This document shows, piece by piece, positions 11,600-22,831 of a DNA stretch of 64,000 nt. Within the stretch, counting starts at the first letter, position 1; each line of letters begins with the position of its first letter. The stretch lies in assembly GCA_021432635.1 (NCBI GenBank), contig MU270043.1, positions 248,001-312,000 on the forward strand. Direction: 5' to 3'. The notes beneath the pieces were generated by a model. It saw nothing but the letters and a program-made list of their open reading frames with translations. It was not told the DNA's origin and made no database searches. The stretch is from Thozetella sp. PMI_491. Lineage: Eukaryota; Ascomycota; Sordariomycetes; Chaetosphaeriales; Chaetosphaeriaceae. The position numbers were made by a program, and so were the translations under genes.

Positions 11600-13384
11600 A
11601 TGCTGGCTCTTGGACCCCCCAACCTGCAAAGTCCACTCTTTCTCACGCGACCAAACCCAATACCCATCCTCGCTGCCCACGGAATCATTCAACCTGTTTT
11701 TGTCCCTAGCGGTCTTGTGCAGTCCCATGGAGAACAGGTACTGAGCCGACAGCCCCTGTCGCCTGAAGCGGACTAGACCACTAAGCAAAGTATAGCGAAA
11801 CGTTGCCTCTGGACGAAGAGTATCGAGAGACGGTTGTTCACCACCACAGAGAGTACCAAAAATATGCCATCGACAACGGCGCGTATTTTGCACCTGTCGA
11901 TGAAGTGAGCGATCGTGTCTTCTTGGGCATAGAGCCCGGTGTTTTGCCTAACGCTTTCCATCTAGGATGAGATCGAACGCCTTCAGCTGATGCACGGCGT
12001 CTTCAGCGTTGCTTTCAGAGGCCGGCTGGTATTTCCACCAATTCAAAGCCCTACGCGAATCCTAGACTGTGGATACGGTTCGGCCTCGTGGGCCGTAGAC
12101 GTTGCCGAGCAGTATCCCGACTGCGAAGTTGGTTGCCCCTTGTGTGCTCCCTAAACTTGACACCGAGCCGCACATGGTGTTTCTTGCAGGTGGCCGCCCA
12201 GTTCGGGCGACCGGTAACCTTCTTGCGCCGGAGCTTGTTGCCTGGGATCTGGGAGAGGTGATTGTAATGCACCAGAAGGCAGAAACCGCCATCGGTTTCT
12301 GCTGCTCGCATAGAATCAACCCCCAGTCTCGCAGAGCAACGAGGCTGCAGAGCCGTGCCACTCCCTTTCCCACGTAGCTGTCCTAGGACACAAAGGCGCT
12401 GACGCTGAAGAACAACAGGTAACCGCCGTTGACATATATCCCTATCTCCCGGACGAGCTACCAGCGAACCTGGATCTCCAAGTTGACGACCTCAACCGAC
12501 CGTGAGTTTCCCTGCGGCAATTATGGTGATCACTCCTGACAAAGACCATAGGACCTCGTTCCCCCGGGAGCATTTCGATCTAGTGCACAGCAGAATGATG
12601 TCGGGGGCCATTCATGCTAATCGATGGCAGAACTATATCCGGGACGTATTTCGAATTCTTCGCCCGGGCGGATGGTGCCAATTAGTTGAGCCCTACTTCA
12701 ATTTCCAGTCAGACAGCGGAAGACTAGATGATCGTAGGTCTAACTTGTCGCGCGCTGCTCTTAGGATATCCGACGCTGACGGGGTGGGGGACATCAAGTT
12801 GGACAGCATTTGACACGGTGGTCCCAGGTCTATCGAGAGACACAAGAGCCATACAAGAATCCACGGGCGGGTGTCGACCTTGGAAGTTGGGCGAGGGCGG
12901 CCGGGTTCGTTGACGTCGAGTCCCGAATGTTGACCTTGCCCCTGAGTGGATGGTCAGAGGGTATACCCACCTGCATGGGCGGCGAATGAGAAACCACTAG
13001 ATTGACGACGTGCAGATCCAAGAGACCGGGAGGTGGGAAATGCGAACAGGCCCAATATTCACAGGCTTCTCTCGTCCCTGGCGGCGTACCCATTTACGCA
13101 GCATGCCAGGTGAGTATTGATGTGCCCATCGCCCGATAGGTAAGGGAGGAGGCCAGAGGTGATCAGAGAGGTTGACAGGGAAAGCATGACAATTGACGAG
13201 GTTGAGCTCCTCGCGGCGCGGGCACGAAACGAAGCGGACGACCCAAGACTCAAGGTTCGTCAGGCAACCCTCTCTCATACGGCTCTCAGGTGTAGGCACT
13301 GGGCAACGTCTCAATCCTCCTCGGCAGTCGAGTCGAGCTGACCTTGCGCTCTGTTCTGTTCAACAGGCTTATATGCGGGTGTGA
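11600..13384 (+). CDS. LaeA-like SAM-dependent methyltransferase, about nine exons
   Basis: Class I methyltransferase of the large fungal LaeA/TAM-like family; substrate unknown. Proposed exons: 11600-11737, 11791-11904, 11966-12127, 12419-12501, 12552-12733, 12799-12960, 13016-13109, 13179-13254 and 13367-13384, about 342 residues with no internal stop. Family signatures appear in order: DNGAYFAPVDE, ERLQLMHGVFSVAF, motif I ILDCGYGSASWAVDVAEQYP, VTAVDIYPYLP with LDLQVDDLNRP, HFDLVHSRMMSGAIH, ILRPGGWCQLVEPYFNFQSD, WSQVYRETQEPYKNPRAG, AAGFVDVESRM, and NIHRLLSSLAAYPFTQHAR. Most introns are 50-70 nt with good GT/AG sites. Intron 4 (12128-12418, 291 nt) and the last (13255-13366, GTTCGT donor) are weaker. 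The first exon and the ATG at 11600 are uncertain; everything from 11791 to 13254 is well supported. The C-terminus (AYMRV) looks short, because homologues end nearer YVCIGRK. It has no neighbouring biosynthetic genes. Confidence 0.75.
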
Positions 13385-15384
13385 GTACTAGCCGTGCTTG
13401 CAGAAAGGTTGCAAGCCCCAGAAGATGTGTAGAGCTGATGATGCCACGACAGCTATGTTTGCATTGGCCGCAAGCCGGCTTCGAGTCGACACCACCATCG
13501 GCATGCCGACGCTCATAAAGGCCATCATGCATCCTCCTCCAAGAGCGATAGGCATAGCGATTCTCGGAAGCGAGCGAGGCATTGAAACGGCAAATCGAAT
13601 TTCTTATTAGGGATTGGGCGGCTGCATAGCGGGGTGTTCTCGGTGATATCGAGCATGGGCATGGGTAACGAGGGAAAACGATCATGATGATGAGCATGGA
13701 GGTAGGGGGCATCGCCAGGTCGACCTTGGCGGCCGGCTTTGCCTTGTTCTCCACATGGCATTTGCGCCCGACGTGTTGGCTAACTTTGAGCTCGTGCCCT
13801 TCCCCGAGGGGGGCTCCTGCCCCACGACGGAGGCGGTACCGGCATGGCGCAGATCGGACAAGGCAGATAGATACACGAAGTAGAGACGCAATCTCACTCG
13901 ACCTTTTTTTTCTTTTTTTCTTTCTCACGAGCCGATATGTCACCGTTTGATATTCGGGTAGAGCAGAGGTACACCGGGATGGTGGGCTGGAGATGGGACG
14001 GATGATCGGTGGTGCCAGGGGCGTTTGCAGAATTAGGACACAGCGGGACGAGGCCTTCAGACGAAAAGGGCTCGGGACAGCAAGCAACTGCACACCCTGG
14101 GCCTGGTTCCGTGGGGGGACAGCGCTTAAGGTAGACCCTGGCTATGGATGCCGGAGCAGTAGGTAAGGCAGGTAGGTAGGTACCTACCTACCTATCTATC
14201 CAAAGGGGTTGGGGGAAGGAGGTTCGAGAAAGAGGGAAGGGGCGGCCGCCCTCGACAGCAGGGAGTGCCACTGCTTCATATCGCTTCTAGTCCGAACCTC
14301 AAGCTCGAGCGGTTTCCAGCGGCCTGCTCCGGTGATTGCGGTGGGTTTCGAGACGCATCCCCATCACACCTATCACGCTGGCCACTCCCCCTGCTTCGCT
14401 GATGCCCAATCCGTACCAACACCCTTCTCGCGGACAGGCTTCAGGGGGACGGCGAATCATACCCGCCTGCCTCGGAAGGAACATACCGACACCGAAGACA
14501 GGTCCGGAGGCTCTTGCCAGCCTAACTATGGCGTCTATCTAGGTAAGATACAGTACCCAGGTAATTGCCTACCTCTGGTGTTCTGTGCTGCTTGCTCCCA
14601 TTGAGACGCCAAGTCAGCCAGAGCCTTTCCTCGGGGATACAGTGCCAAACAGGGCCCCCTTGGAGAGGGCGTGGCGCGCTAGGTCCGGTCCCGAAAACAG
14701 TGTCCGATAATACATTAACAGCGCCGCCGCCGCATGCACAGCACCACCTTGATCGCAGTAGCGGCCCCGGGGAAGCATCCGTCCCCTGCGCCTGTACGGC
14801 CCTATATCCTGTCGAAAATGATCAGGTGACTTCGTATCCCAAAAACAGCGAGCCCTGCGATCGATGTTGCCTGTGCGTGCGACTCTGCGCAGTGCGCACG
14901 AACGCCCGGGCCGAAGAGCACATTCTCCCGGCGCCGGCAAGGGGATTCATGCTGATGCCCGATTGCGAGCCGACGGCGACAAAAATGACTTTACAACCGT
15001 GTTTGAGCCTTCATCCGTCGCTCTACAAGCTCTCTACTGGCCCCCACCCAAGAAAATGGGGCCCCTGGCCCTTGGGGACAGTCATTTGGCGCTAGCTCAT
15101 CTGATCCGTCTGCAGAACGGCACAGCACCTCCTGGCCAGCAGCTGCGATTTTACTGGTCAATCGACGGGGGCTCCATCGCTAAAATTTCGAGCAGACTGG
15201 CTGATGCCTCGATAGCTTCAAGCTCCTTCTGCTGGAATCAACTGAGCAACGAGTCGATCGACGGTTTTTGTCGACTAAAAGAAGAGGAAGCCACGCTTCA
15301 TTTTGGCCCCTGCTGCCACCCGACGCTTTGGTTCCCGACCGAGGGAAGCTTACCTAGACCCGGTCGAGTCACTCGCTCTCTGTC
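13385..15384. other. Intergenic, no gene recognised
   Basis: No supportable coding region. A minus-strand hydrophobic stretch near 13388-13582 is too short and isolated to call. A 24-bp perfect palindrome lies at 14171-14194. The last few hundred bases contain the AIM41-like promoter. Confidence 0.4.
14171..14194. repeat. 24-bp perfect palindrome of GGTA units
   Basis: The sequence is AGGTAGGTAGGT joined directly to its exact reverse complement ACCTACCTACCT. It is embedded in a longer run of GGTA/ACCTA-like units (14161-14200). It can fold into a loop-poor hairpin or cruciform. Related TAGGTAC/ACCTAGG words recur elsewhere in the window (for example near 14540, 26338 and 41700), so it may belong to a dispersed short-repeat type. 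Confidence 0.85.
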
Positions 15385-15963
15385 ATGGCCACTAAGGCCC
15401 CCTTCTTCTTCGCCGGCTCGAGGCGACAAGTCCTGCGCCCATCGCGGATCCTCTTCACGGCGCGAACATATTCATCAGATGTGGCGCCCCCTCCACTCCT
15501 CACGAAGCTCAAGGGCGACCTCAAGACGGCCATGAGAGCGAAGGACACCGCGCGCCTGAGCGTTCTTCGGTCCGTCATCTCGGGCGTCAACAACGCCAGC
15601 AAGACCCCGTCGCCGGTCAAGACCGATGTGCAGCTAGTAGCCTTGCTCCGCAAAACAGCCCGTTCGTCCCAGGATGCCGCCGACGAGTTCCGAACGGCGG
15701 GGCGAAGTGACTTGGTCGAGAAGGAAGAAGCGCAGATCAAAATCTTGAACGAATACATGCAAGGGAGTGGGATCGACTCGGTGGGCGAGGAGCAAATGCG
15801 AGCTGCTGTCGTCGCTGCGATAGCAGCGCTCAAGGCCGAAGGTGCCACAGTTAACGCTGGCCAGGTGATGAAGCGCTTGTTCGCGCCGGGGGCAGCTTTG
15901 CACGGCAAGGACGTTGACTCGAAGAGGACGGCCCAGATAGCCCAGGAGGAAGCATCCAAGTAA
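15385..15963 (+). CDS. AIM41: YqeY/GatB-like mitochondrial protein (AIM41-like)
   Basis: Intronless, 192 residues. The N-terminus (about 35 residues, rich in Arg, Ser and Ala and lacking acidic residues) looks like a mitochondrial presequence. The rest matches the YqeY family: LLTKLKGDLKTAMRAKDTARLSVLRSVISG, then EKEEAQIKILNEYM, and a C-terminal region with AAIAALKAEGATVNAGQVMKRLF. The YqeY fold resembles the tRNA-binding tail of GatB amidotransferase subunits. Yeast Aim41 is a mitochondrial matrix protein of unclear function. The start is the ATG directly before the presequence (TCATGGCC). Identity at family level is secure; the cellular role is not established. Confidence 0.88.
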   Translation: MATKAPFFFAGSRRQVLRPSRILFTARTYSSDVAPPPLLTKLKGDLKTAMRAKDTARLSVLRSVISGVNNASKTPSPVKTDVQLVALLRKTARSSQDAADEFRTAGRSDLVEKEEAQIKILNEYMQGSGIDSVGEEQMRAAVVAAIAALKAEGATVNAGQVMKRLFAPGAALHGKDVDSKRTAQIAQEEASK

Positions 15964-16966
15964 ATCAAGCCAATCCGATGGTCCATGTACACTATAATGC
16001 AAGATGTAGGATACGTGCCCGGGCGATCTGATGCACAGATCAGCCGAAGAAGTGGCTGCAGATACCTTCTCCCCTGAACTGCTGCATTCTGGAACGACTT
16101 CAACGCACGATTTGAGAACCCAAGCCAAAGCGATGCTGGACACAAAACATTTAGCTCGGACGACGTGCGTAGTCTTTCCGCCGATCACGCCAACGCAACG
16201 CGCAGACAAGCCAAGTCTCTGATGGTCCCGTGATGCATACCATCGCCAGCTGGGCCATGTGACCACTTCCGATCGCTAGCATAGAGCCGGACTGCTTGGG
16301 TAGGGCACTTAATTAGTGCTTCGCTCTCCGCTGTTTGGAGCGGAGCCCGGCTGCATTAGCTCGAACTGGGGAGCGTTGAGAGCGGACACAGCTTATTAGA
16401 GCGCAAGACAAAAGATAATAGGAGGCATCGGCGCAGCCAGTTCTGAGCCTATAAAATCGATATCGGACCTGTGCGCAGCTCGGTACGAGAGACGCTGGTG
16501 GCAGCTGAGCGGGCTGCCAATTGATTTGGAGCTTGACTTCGATGGGAGCCACACCTGTCAAACCCCAATGGCCGCGATACAGGCCCGAGGCGTTTCGCAT
16601 TCACTGGTTTCCGTCATGATCAGCAGTGCGCCAAGCCTGCACTCCCGCTCCCGACCAACGTGCTTCTCCTTCCCGTCTGCCCCGAGTCATTGACCCCTTC
16701 TCGGGCTCGGGAACTATAACTGCATTTTCGCACTCCAAGCCTCCCGCTGCTGCACGGAAGCGTTTAGGTTGCAACTACAAGCCTGGGCACCTTTGTTCTC
16801 CCCGCGGCCTTTCATTATAGCGGTTGATCCCTGACCTTCGCCCTGGAGCGTCTCGGCCAGACTCCCGACTTCACTATCGAAACGCTACACGGCCGGGACC
16901 CAAGCTTCACTGAGGACCGCCCTCCGAGAGACATCTCAATCAATTGATCGCCTCATTCGCGCCACC
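15964..16966. promoter_or_regulatory. Intergenic; AIM41 3' region and promoter of the Arg/Ser-rich gene
   Basis: No gene seen. A TATAAAA-like element lies at about 16450, and a CCAAT word is near 16564. Both are upstream of the ATG at 16967, but the TATA is about 500 bases away, so its assignment is tentative. Confidence 0.3.
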
Positions 16967-17464
16967 ATGGTGGGAGAGACATCTGCGAAAGACGGCGACA
17001 AGAACTCGGAGAACCTGCTGACCCTAGACCCCGAGCAGCGGGGACGGAAGAGGCGCAGGAGCCCAATGCCATTCACCATCATCGGGGCAGCGCAGACGCC
17101 GTCGGGCGAGTCGGCCACTTTTCGTGGACGCCGCCGGCATCGGTCCACGTCGCTCGTCGCACTGTCGGCCTTCTCGTCCCGAGCTCCTTCGCGAAGCTAC
17201 CGGGACAGTTCGTACTCTCCTTCCAGGAAGCGTTTCCTTCGGTACACGAAGCTCGATCGACGGAGGAGCCAGAGCCCCTCCCGGTCCCGGTCCCCGGACG
17301 CTACTGAGGCTCCAAAGCGGCGCCGACAGAGAACGAGAAGCCGCAGCCGGGACCACCAAGCGCCAAGGCTAGGTCTTGCCGCATTCGAGGCCAAATCGCC
17401 GCTCAGAGCGAGCATGGCTGTAAAGGCAGAGACCGTCGACGGCGATGCCAAAGAGCAAGGATAG
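16967..17464 (+). CDS. Small Arg/Ser-rich hypothetical protein
   Basis: Intronless frame of 165 residues with a good start context (CGCCACCATGG). The protein has a KRRRSP patch (about residue 28-33), an IIGAAQTP segment, and then a long RS-type region with SRAPSRSYRDSSYSPSRKR, SQSPSRSRSP and RQRTRSRSRDH. Such RS/SP repeats are typical of nuclear proteins phosphorylated by SRPK/CLK-type kinases and are found in splicing factors. There is no RRM or other folded domain here, so it is not a classical SR protein. It could be a fungal-specific nuclear protein or, less likely, a chance frame. The same-strand neighbour downstream is the SNF2 helicase. Confidence 0.6.
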   Translation: MVGETSAKDGDKNSENLLTLDPEQRGRKRRRSPMPFTIIGAAQTPSGESATFRGRRRHRSTSLVALSAFSSRAPSRSYRDSSYSPSRKRFLRYTKLDRRRSQSPSRSRSPDATEAPKRRRQRTRSRSRDHQAPRLGLAAFEAKSPLRASMAVKAETVDGDAKEQG

Positions 17465-18871
17465 CGGCTCAAGACCCGAGCTTGTCCTACGGATACAGAC
17501 TTGCCTAGGATTCTACGGGATCCAGAAGTCCAGGAGCCATGCTATCCTAGTGCGTTCTCCTCCGCGCCTTCTCGGATGCCACCCGCACATGCGCGAGCAA
17601 TTGCCCGACCGACAGCTTGACTCCCCTTGCAGGAGAGGGAGGAGGAAAGGGGAGGGAGATGAATAGAAAAAGCAAAGAGAAAAAGGACGCTGGGTACAGA
17701 GGAGATGCCCCTGAGCAGCAGCAGAAGTGATTTTGCCGAAGATGGGTGGGCGGCGCGGCGAGTAGCCGGAGCCTAGAACCCGAAGGAACTTGAAACCCAA
17801 GACACGGCATTTGGAAGCCCACCCACCTTCTGAAAGACTCTTTGCTAGGCGACGTAGCAGACTACGACCTTGGGAGCGCATTAGGTGCAATGCTCGGGCC
17901 AGGTCACGGGGACGGCGGTGAGGGACAGAGGAGGAGAAAAGGCCCCTCGTGACTACGGGAAAAGATGGGACGGGCTCCTCGAGAGGCTGCGGTGGAACGG
18001 CGAAAAGAAAGGACCAGCAGAATCCGTTGCTTCAGCTTACGCACACATGGCGCAGAAAATGCAAATGACAAAACACGAGGAATCTTGAATCCGACCATCA
18101 CAAGCGTTTTTTCTTCTTCTTCTTTTGCCATGGTGGTGCTGGGGCAGGAGGAGAGGGTGGTTGGCTGTGAGCAAATAGAAATCTGACCCCCGCGCTTGAC
18201 GCCCCATTACCATTTCCTTCTCCATTGCTCCGTGACTCCGGCTCCAAGCTTTCAACGTCCAGCTGACCCGAGACTTTTACCCCCAACATCGCCGGGTGGG
18301 GCCGTGATCCACAATACTCAGCCTCCAGGGTGGCACGGACGGGGCACCTGGAAGTCACGCGCCTATCTGAGGTGATTGCGATAAAGCTCCCTCTCTCTAG
18401 ACTTCACTTGATGCCAAGTACTCAGAACCCCGCGACCCTCGCCTCCGACCCGGGTCCCCTTTGCCATCCTCCTTTTTTTTTCTCTTTTCCCTTAACTCCT
18501 CTCTAGCCTCTTCCACGGTCCCGAGTTTGGAGTGTCGAAGGGAACAAGAACGGACGGACGCGACAAAATTTTCGAGCCGACGACTCATCGCTCTGTTTCA
18601 GCGTGCGGGCTGCCCTCGGTTTTCCCACCGGCCCTCCCTCCCTCTTACCGGCAGGAAGCTTATCCCATGTGAGCCCCACCATCGAACCCGAACCCATCGC
18701 CAGATTCGCCCGCGAAAGCCTCACCACGGCCACCAGCATCCAAGCCACCCAGCAACGTCGATAATATCGTAATCGCCGTGGGGATGTTGCATTCGCTCCT
18801 CTTGCCCACGTAATCCCTTCTCCACGCGCTCCTCACGAGTCCCGAGCAACAAACAGGGAGGACTCGCAGGC
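17465..18871. promoter_or_regulatory. Intergenic; promoter region of the SNF2 helicase gene
   Basis: No gene recognised. It includes a C/T-rich tract (about 18458-18520) with runs of T and CT, typical of filamentous-fungal core promoters, and other pyrimidine-rich leader sequence up to the ATG at 18872. Confidence 0.4.
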
Positions 18872-21800
18872 ATGGCTTCGAGCGACCAGACAAACGGTGA
18901 GTCGGTCTACAGCTGCCCATTTCTCGTGCTTCTGACACCCCGCGATATTACCACCCAATTTTTTTTCGCTGCTATTTTTGCCTTGGGGGGTGAGGCACTC
19001 CCACGCCCGGGCTGCCCGGTCTATCTGACCTTCACTTGCTTATCACATTCGCGCCCGAGTGCTGCGCTAGAAGCCCTGCTTGGGCCGCGCTTTGCCCAGC
19101 CAATCTCGACACGTTTGGTGATGGCATCTCACTCCCCCCTCCCCCATCTCACTCTTCCTCAAGCACCGGCGCTTTCTATTTTGCTTCCCGGCCCCCGTCG
19201 TTTCATGGTCATACATGCTTGTTCCCTTGGCCACCGAACATCTGCTCCCCCGCTGGCCTCTCTCCGGCGTTCTCAAACAACCTCGAGCCAAGCCTTCCCC
19301 GACGCGCCTAGTGCCTCCAGCTATCATGTTCCCTGACTGACTCTGTGAAAAGGCCAGCTTAGTGTCAACAGCGCAGTACAGCCGGTTGCCATGTCGTGGG
19401 ACCCAGCCGCCCTCCTCAACCCCAAGGCCCAGACGACTTCCCCCGCTTTCGCCCACAATTCTCTCCAAACCGGTCCCATTGCAAGCCGAGCGAAGTCATG
19501 GGACCCAGCGAATGCCCCGAGCCCGCTGGGTCAAATCCCCCCAACGCTCAATTCCCCGGTTGCTTCCCCTCCGGTTGCTTCTGGCCCTACCGCCATGAGC
19601 GGAGCACTGCCCAACCGGTCGCTCCAGCATAGCGCCGAGGCTCCGATGCAGTTGACCTTCCAATTTAACGACCCATCGAACAACTTCATGCCAGACTTTT
19701 CTGGGGTGCCCTACGGTGGCGCAACCGGTCTTCCGAACCGGACATCTTCCATGCCCGACTTCGGGACCGCCCGCCATATCGAGCGCTTGAACAACGTCGA
19801 GCCACGGGCAGATGTTCCCCAGCCTAAACGAAGAAAGACGCAGACAGAGGGTGATCCAGTTGATCCCCAGTCCGCCTTCCACGGCCAAGGAACCGGGCTC
19901 TTTGGCCAATATATGATGACGGCAGTTAAGACACCGGAGAACAACGCGAGCCAGCAAGGCATTGTAGTGCGACAGTCAGGCACGGTTGACTTGACCGAGG
20001 ATGACGACGACGTCATCATGATCGATAACCCCAGGGAGGCCTTCATCGACGAAGAAGTGTGCTACGGCATGATCGAAGGGGCTTCGATTAACTGCCACCG
20101 CGTGCCTGCCCCTAAACCTGGAATGGTCTCGGTTCATGGGGATGCATTTTGGCCCCAGGTCAAGGTGGTGCTGCGCCGCAGAACTGACGATGCCAATCAC
20201 AAGATTTACGTTTACGACTGCACCCGAAAGGTATTCGGCACCGTGGATGCCAAGGTCGCCAACTGCCTCTCTCCACTCGTCGATTCTGCCCTACAAGTCC
20301 GCACTGACTGCCGGATCGCGTCACGTCGCAAGGCTCCAGGCGAGGTAATCGGTGGTGCCACATCGCGGTCCCATCCCGTTCAGCTCGTCGTTTACGGGCC
20401 CCGCAAGTATGCCAACCAGGTAGGCAACCGGCTGTCCCAGCATAACCTGCGGTTCCTCAATCCGGGCCGGCTTGAGCCCGGCGTGAAGGTGCTCAATCCC
20501 CATGCCGGCAAGGTGCAAGTTCCGCCCCGGCCCAGTGCCCCGGCGGCAGATGCCAACCGGGTGTATCCGACGGCACCTCCTGTGGTCAGAACGCAGGAGG
20601 AAATTCGCTCCGAGGTATTGGGGGTTTTTGATTCGCTTCCCAGATCAGAAGATCTTCCAGAGCTTGAGCCAGATCCCCGCATCAGAACCGAGTTGCTCAA
20701 GCACCAAAGGCAGGCTCTCTTTTTCATGACGAACCGCGAGAAAGACGGCACAGACGGGGTCAATCCGACCTGGAAGCAGAGGTCTCTCAGGAATGGAAAC
20801 AAAGTATGGTTCAACATCGTCACAAACCAACACCAACCCCAAACCCCTCGTCCAACCACGGGTGGCATCCTGGCCGATATGATGGGCCTAGGAAAAACTC
20901 TCAGTATCCTCTCGCTCATTGTTGGCGCTCTAGACGACTCTAAGGTATGGGAGGCGCTCCCACCGGTCCAGCCGAGACCGCCGGCGCCTAAACCCTCCCA
21001 ATCAAGACAGTTTGATGTCCCTCGTCCCCAGCCCTTCGCTCTTACTCAGTTAAAGCACAACGGCAGGGCGACTTTGCTGATCTGCCCACTAAGCACCATC
21101 ACCAACTGGGAGGAGCAGATGCGTCAGCACATCCAGCCGGGAGCCATCAATTATCACGTCTATCATGGCCCAAACCGAGTGAAGGACCCCCACGTTTTGG
21201 CGCAGTTTGACCTAGTCATCACGACCTATGGGTCGGTTTCAAGCGAGCTCAGCTTACGTAGCAAGGGGAAGTCGGGGAAGTACCCTTTAGAGGAAGTCGG
21301 CTGGTTCCGGATCGTGCTCGACGAGGCTCACATGATTCGGGAGCAGAACACGCTGGCCTTCAAGTCGGTGTGTCGGCTCCAAGCAAACCGGAGGTGGGCA
21401 GTGACAGGAACTCCAGTCCAGAACAAATTGGAGGATCTCGCAGCGTTGCTCGCGTTTCTCCGCGTCAGTCCTTTCGATGAGAGGAGCAAGTTTGTCCAGT
21501 ACATCATTGCCCCCTTCAAGAACGCTGACCCCGAGATCGTGGCCAAACTCCGTGTTCTTATCGACCCCATCACTATCCGGCGTTTGAAGGACAAGCTGAA
21601 GTTGCCGCCACGCACTGACGAGCTCGTGCGCCTAGACTTTAGCGAAGAAGAAAAGCTCATTTATGACAAGTTCTCTCGCAATGCCGAAGAGCGCGTCAAG
21701 GCCTTGACCGGTGCCAACCAGGATAGGATCCTTGGTGGCAAGACGTATATCCACATTCTCCGGTCCATCTTGCGGTTGCGGCTGATCTGCGCACACGGCA

Positions 21801-22831
21801 AAGACCTTCTCAACGAGGAAGACCTCGAGGTTCTCCAGGGTCTAACGGCCGAGACGGCGATCGAGCTAGACGATGACGACGAAGACAAGCCGTCGCTCCA
21901 CGAAGCGAAGGCATACCGCCACTTTGACTTGATGAAAGAGACCGACAACGACAACTGCATCAAATGCGGCCGCAAGCTTGCCTCAAACGAAGGCATGGAT
22001 GTTGACACGGAGCGCCAGGAGGATATTCTGGGCTATATGACTCCTTGCTTCCACATCTACTGCCCTTCGTGCATCAAAAACTTTTGTGACGAGGCCAACA
22101 GCGCCGCCTGGAACAGCAAGGCCGTGGGGCATTGCCCCATCTGTCGTGACCGAGTGGTCTTCAGCTGTGTCGAGCTCCACCACGACCGTGCAGATACCGA
22201 GCACGAAATGCAGTCGCAGGGCCAGGAGAGGGGATTGGGCAAGGCTACCAGAGAGGACCGATACACTGGCCCGCACACCAAGACGAAGGCCCTTATTCAG
22301 GAGCTCCTGGCTCTGAAGGAACGGAGCGCTGCGATGCCCGATGAGCCCCCACTCAAGTCGGTCGTCTTTTCTACTTGGACTTCCCACCTGGACCTGATAC
22401 AGCGTGCGCTGGATACCAACGGGATCACTTACACTCGCCTCGACGGCAAGATGACTCGCACAGCTCGGGCGGCTGCGATGGATGCGTTCCGCGAGGACCC
22501 CTCGGTCCACGTGATCATCGTCAGCATCACTGCTGGTGGCTTGGGTCTGAACCTCACAGCCGGTAATACAGCCTTTGTCATGGAGCCGCAGTATAACCCG
22601 GCCGCGGAGGCGCAGGCGGTCGACCGCATTCACCGCCTCGGCCAGAAGCGGCCAGTCCGAACCGTCCGCTACATTATGAGGGGAAGCTTCGAAGAAAAGA
22701 TGCTCGAGCTTCAGGAGAAGAAGAAGAAGCTCGCTAGCCTCAGCATGGATGGTCGCGATAAAGGGCAGGTCATGGATCGCACTGAAGCTGCACGGCAGCG
22801 TCTCCTCGACCTTCGCAGCCTCTTCAAGTAA
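18872..22831 (+). CDS. HIRAN-SNF2-RING DNA helicase, RAD5/HLTF type
   Basis: Snf2-family ATPase of the Rad5/HLTF (SMARCA3) class, expected to act in post-replication repair and fork remodelling with ubiquitin-ligase activity. Exons 18872-18896 and 19353-22831 (456-nt intron) give 1167 residues; the join reads MASSDQTN|GQLSVNSA. Visible parts: a disordered N-terminus with two SWDPA motifs; a HIRAN-like region (about residues 235-380, starting CYGMIEGASINCHRVP); Walker A DMMGLGKT (about 516); the DEAH box VLDEAHMI (about 662); a C3HC4 RING inserted between helicase lobes (CIKC at about 876 to CPICRD at about 935); and helicase C motifs VVFSTWTSHLDL, SITAGGLGLNL (about 1065) and DRIHRLGQ (about 1099). 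All ATPase and RING residues I can check are intact. The ATG at 19391 is an alternative start if the first intron is wrong; the upstream start is preferred for its clean GTGAGT donor. Confidence 0.93.

Noticed and set aside
13311-14093. Minus-strand frame with a hydrophobic stretch (around 13388-13582)
   Set aside because: Overlaps the 3' end of the methyltransferase on the other strand, lacks a domain, and no flanking exons could be linked.
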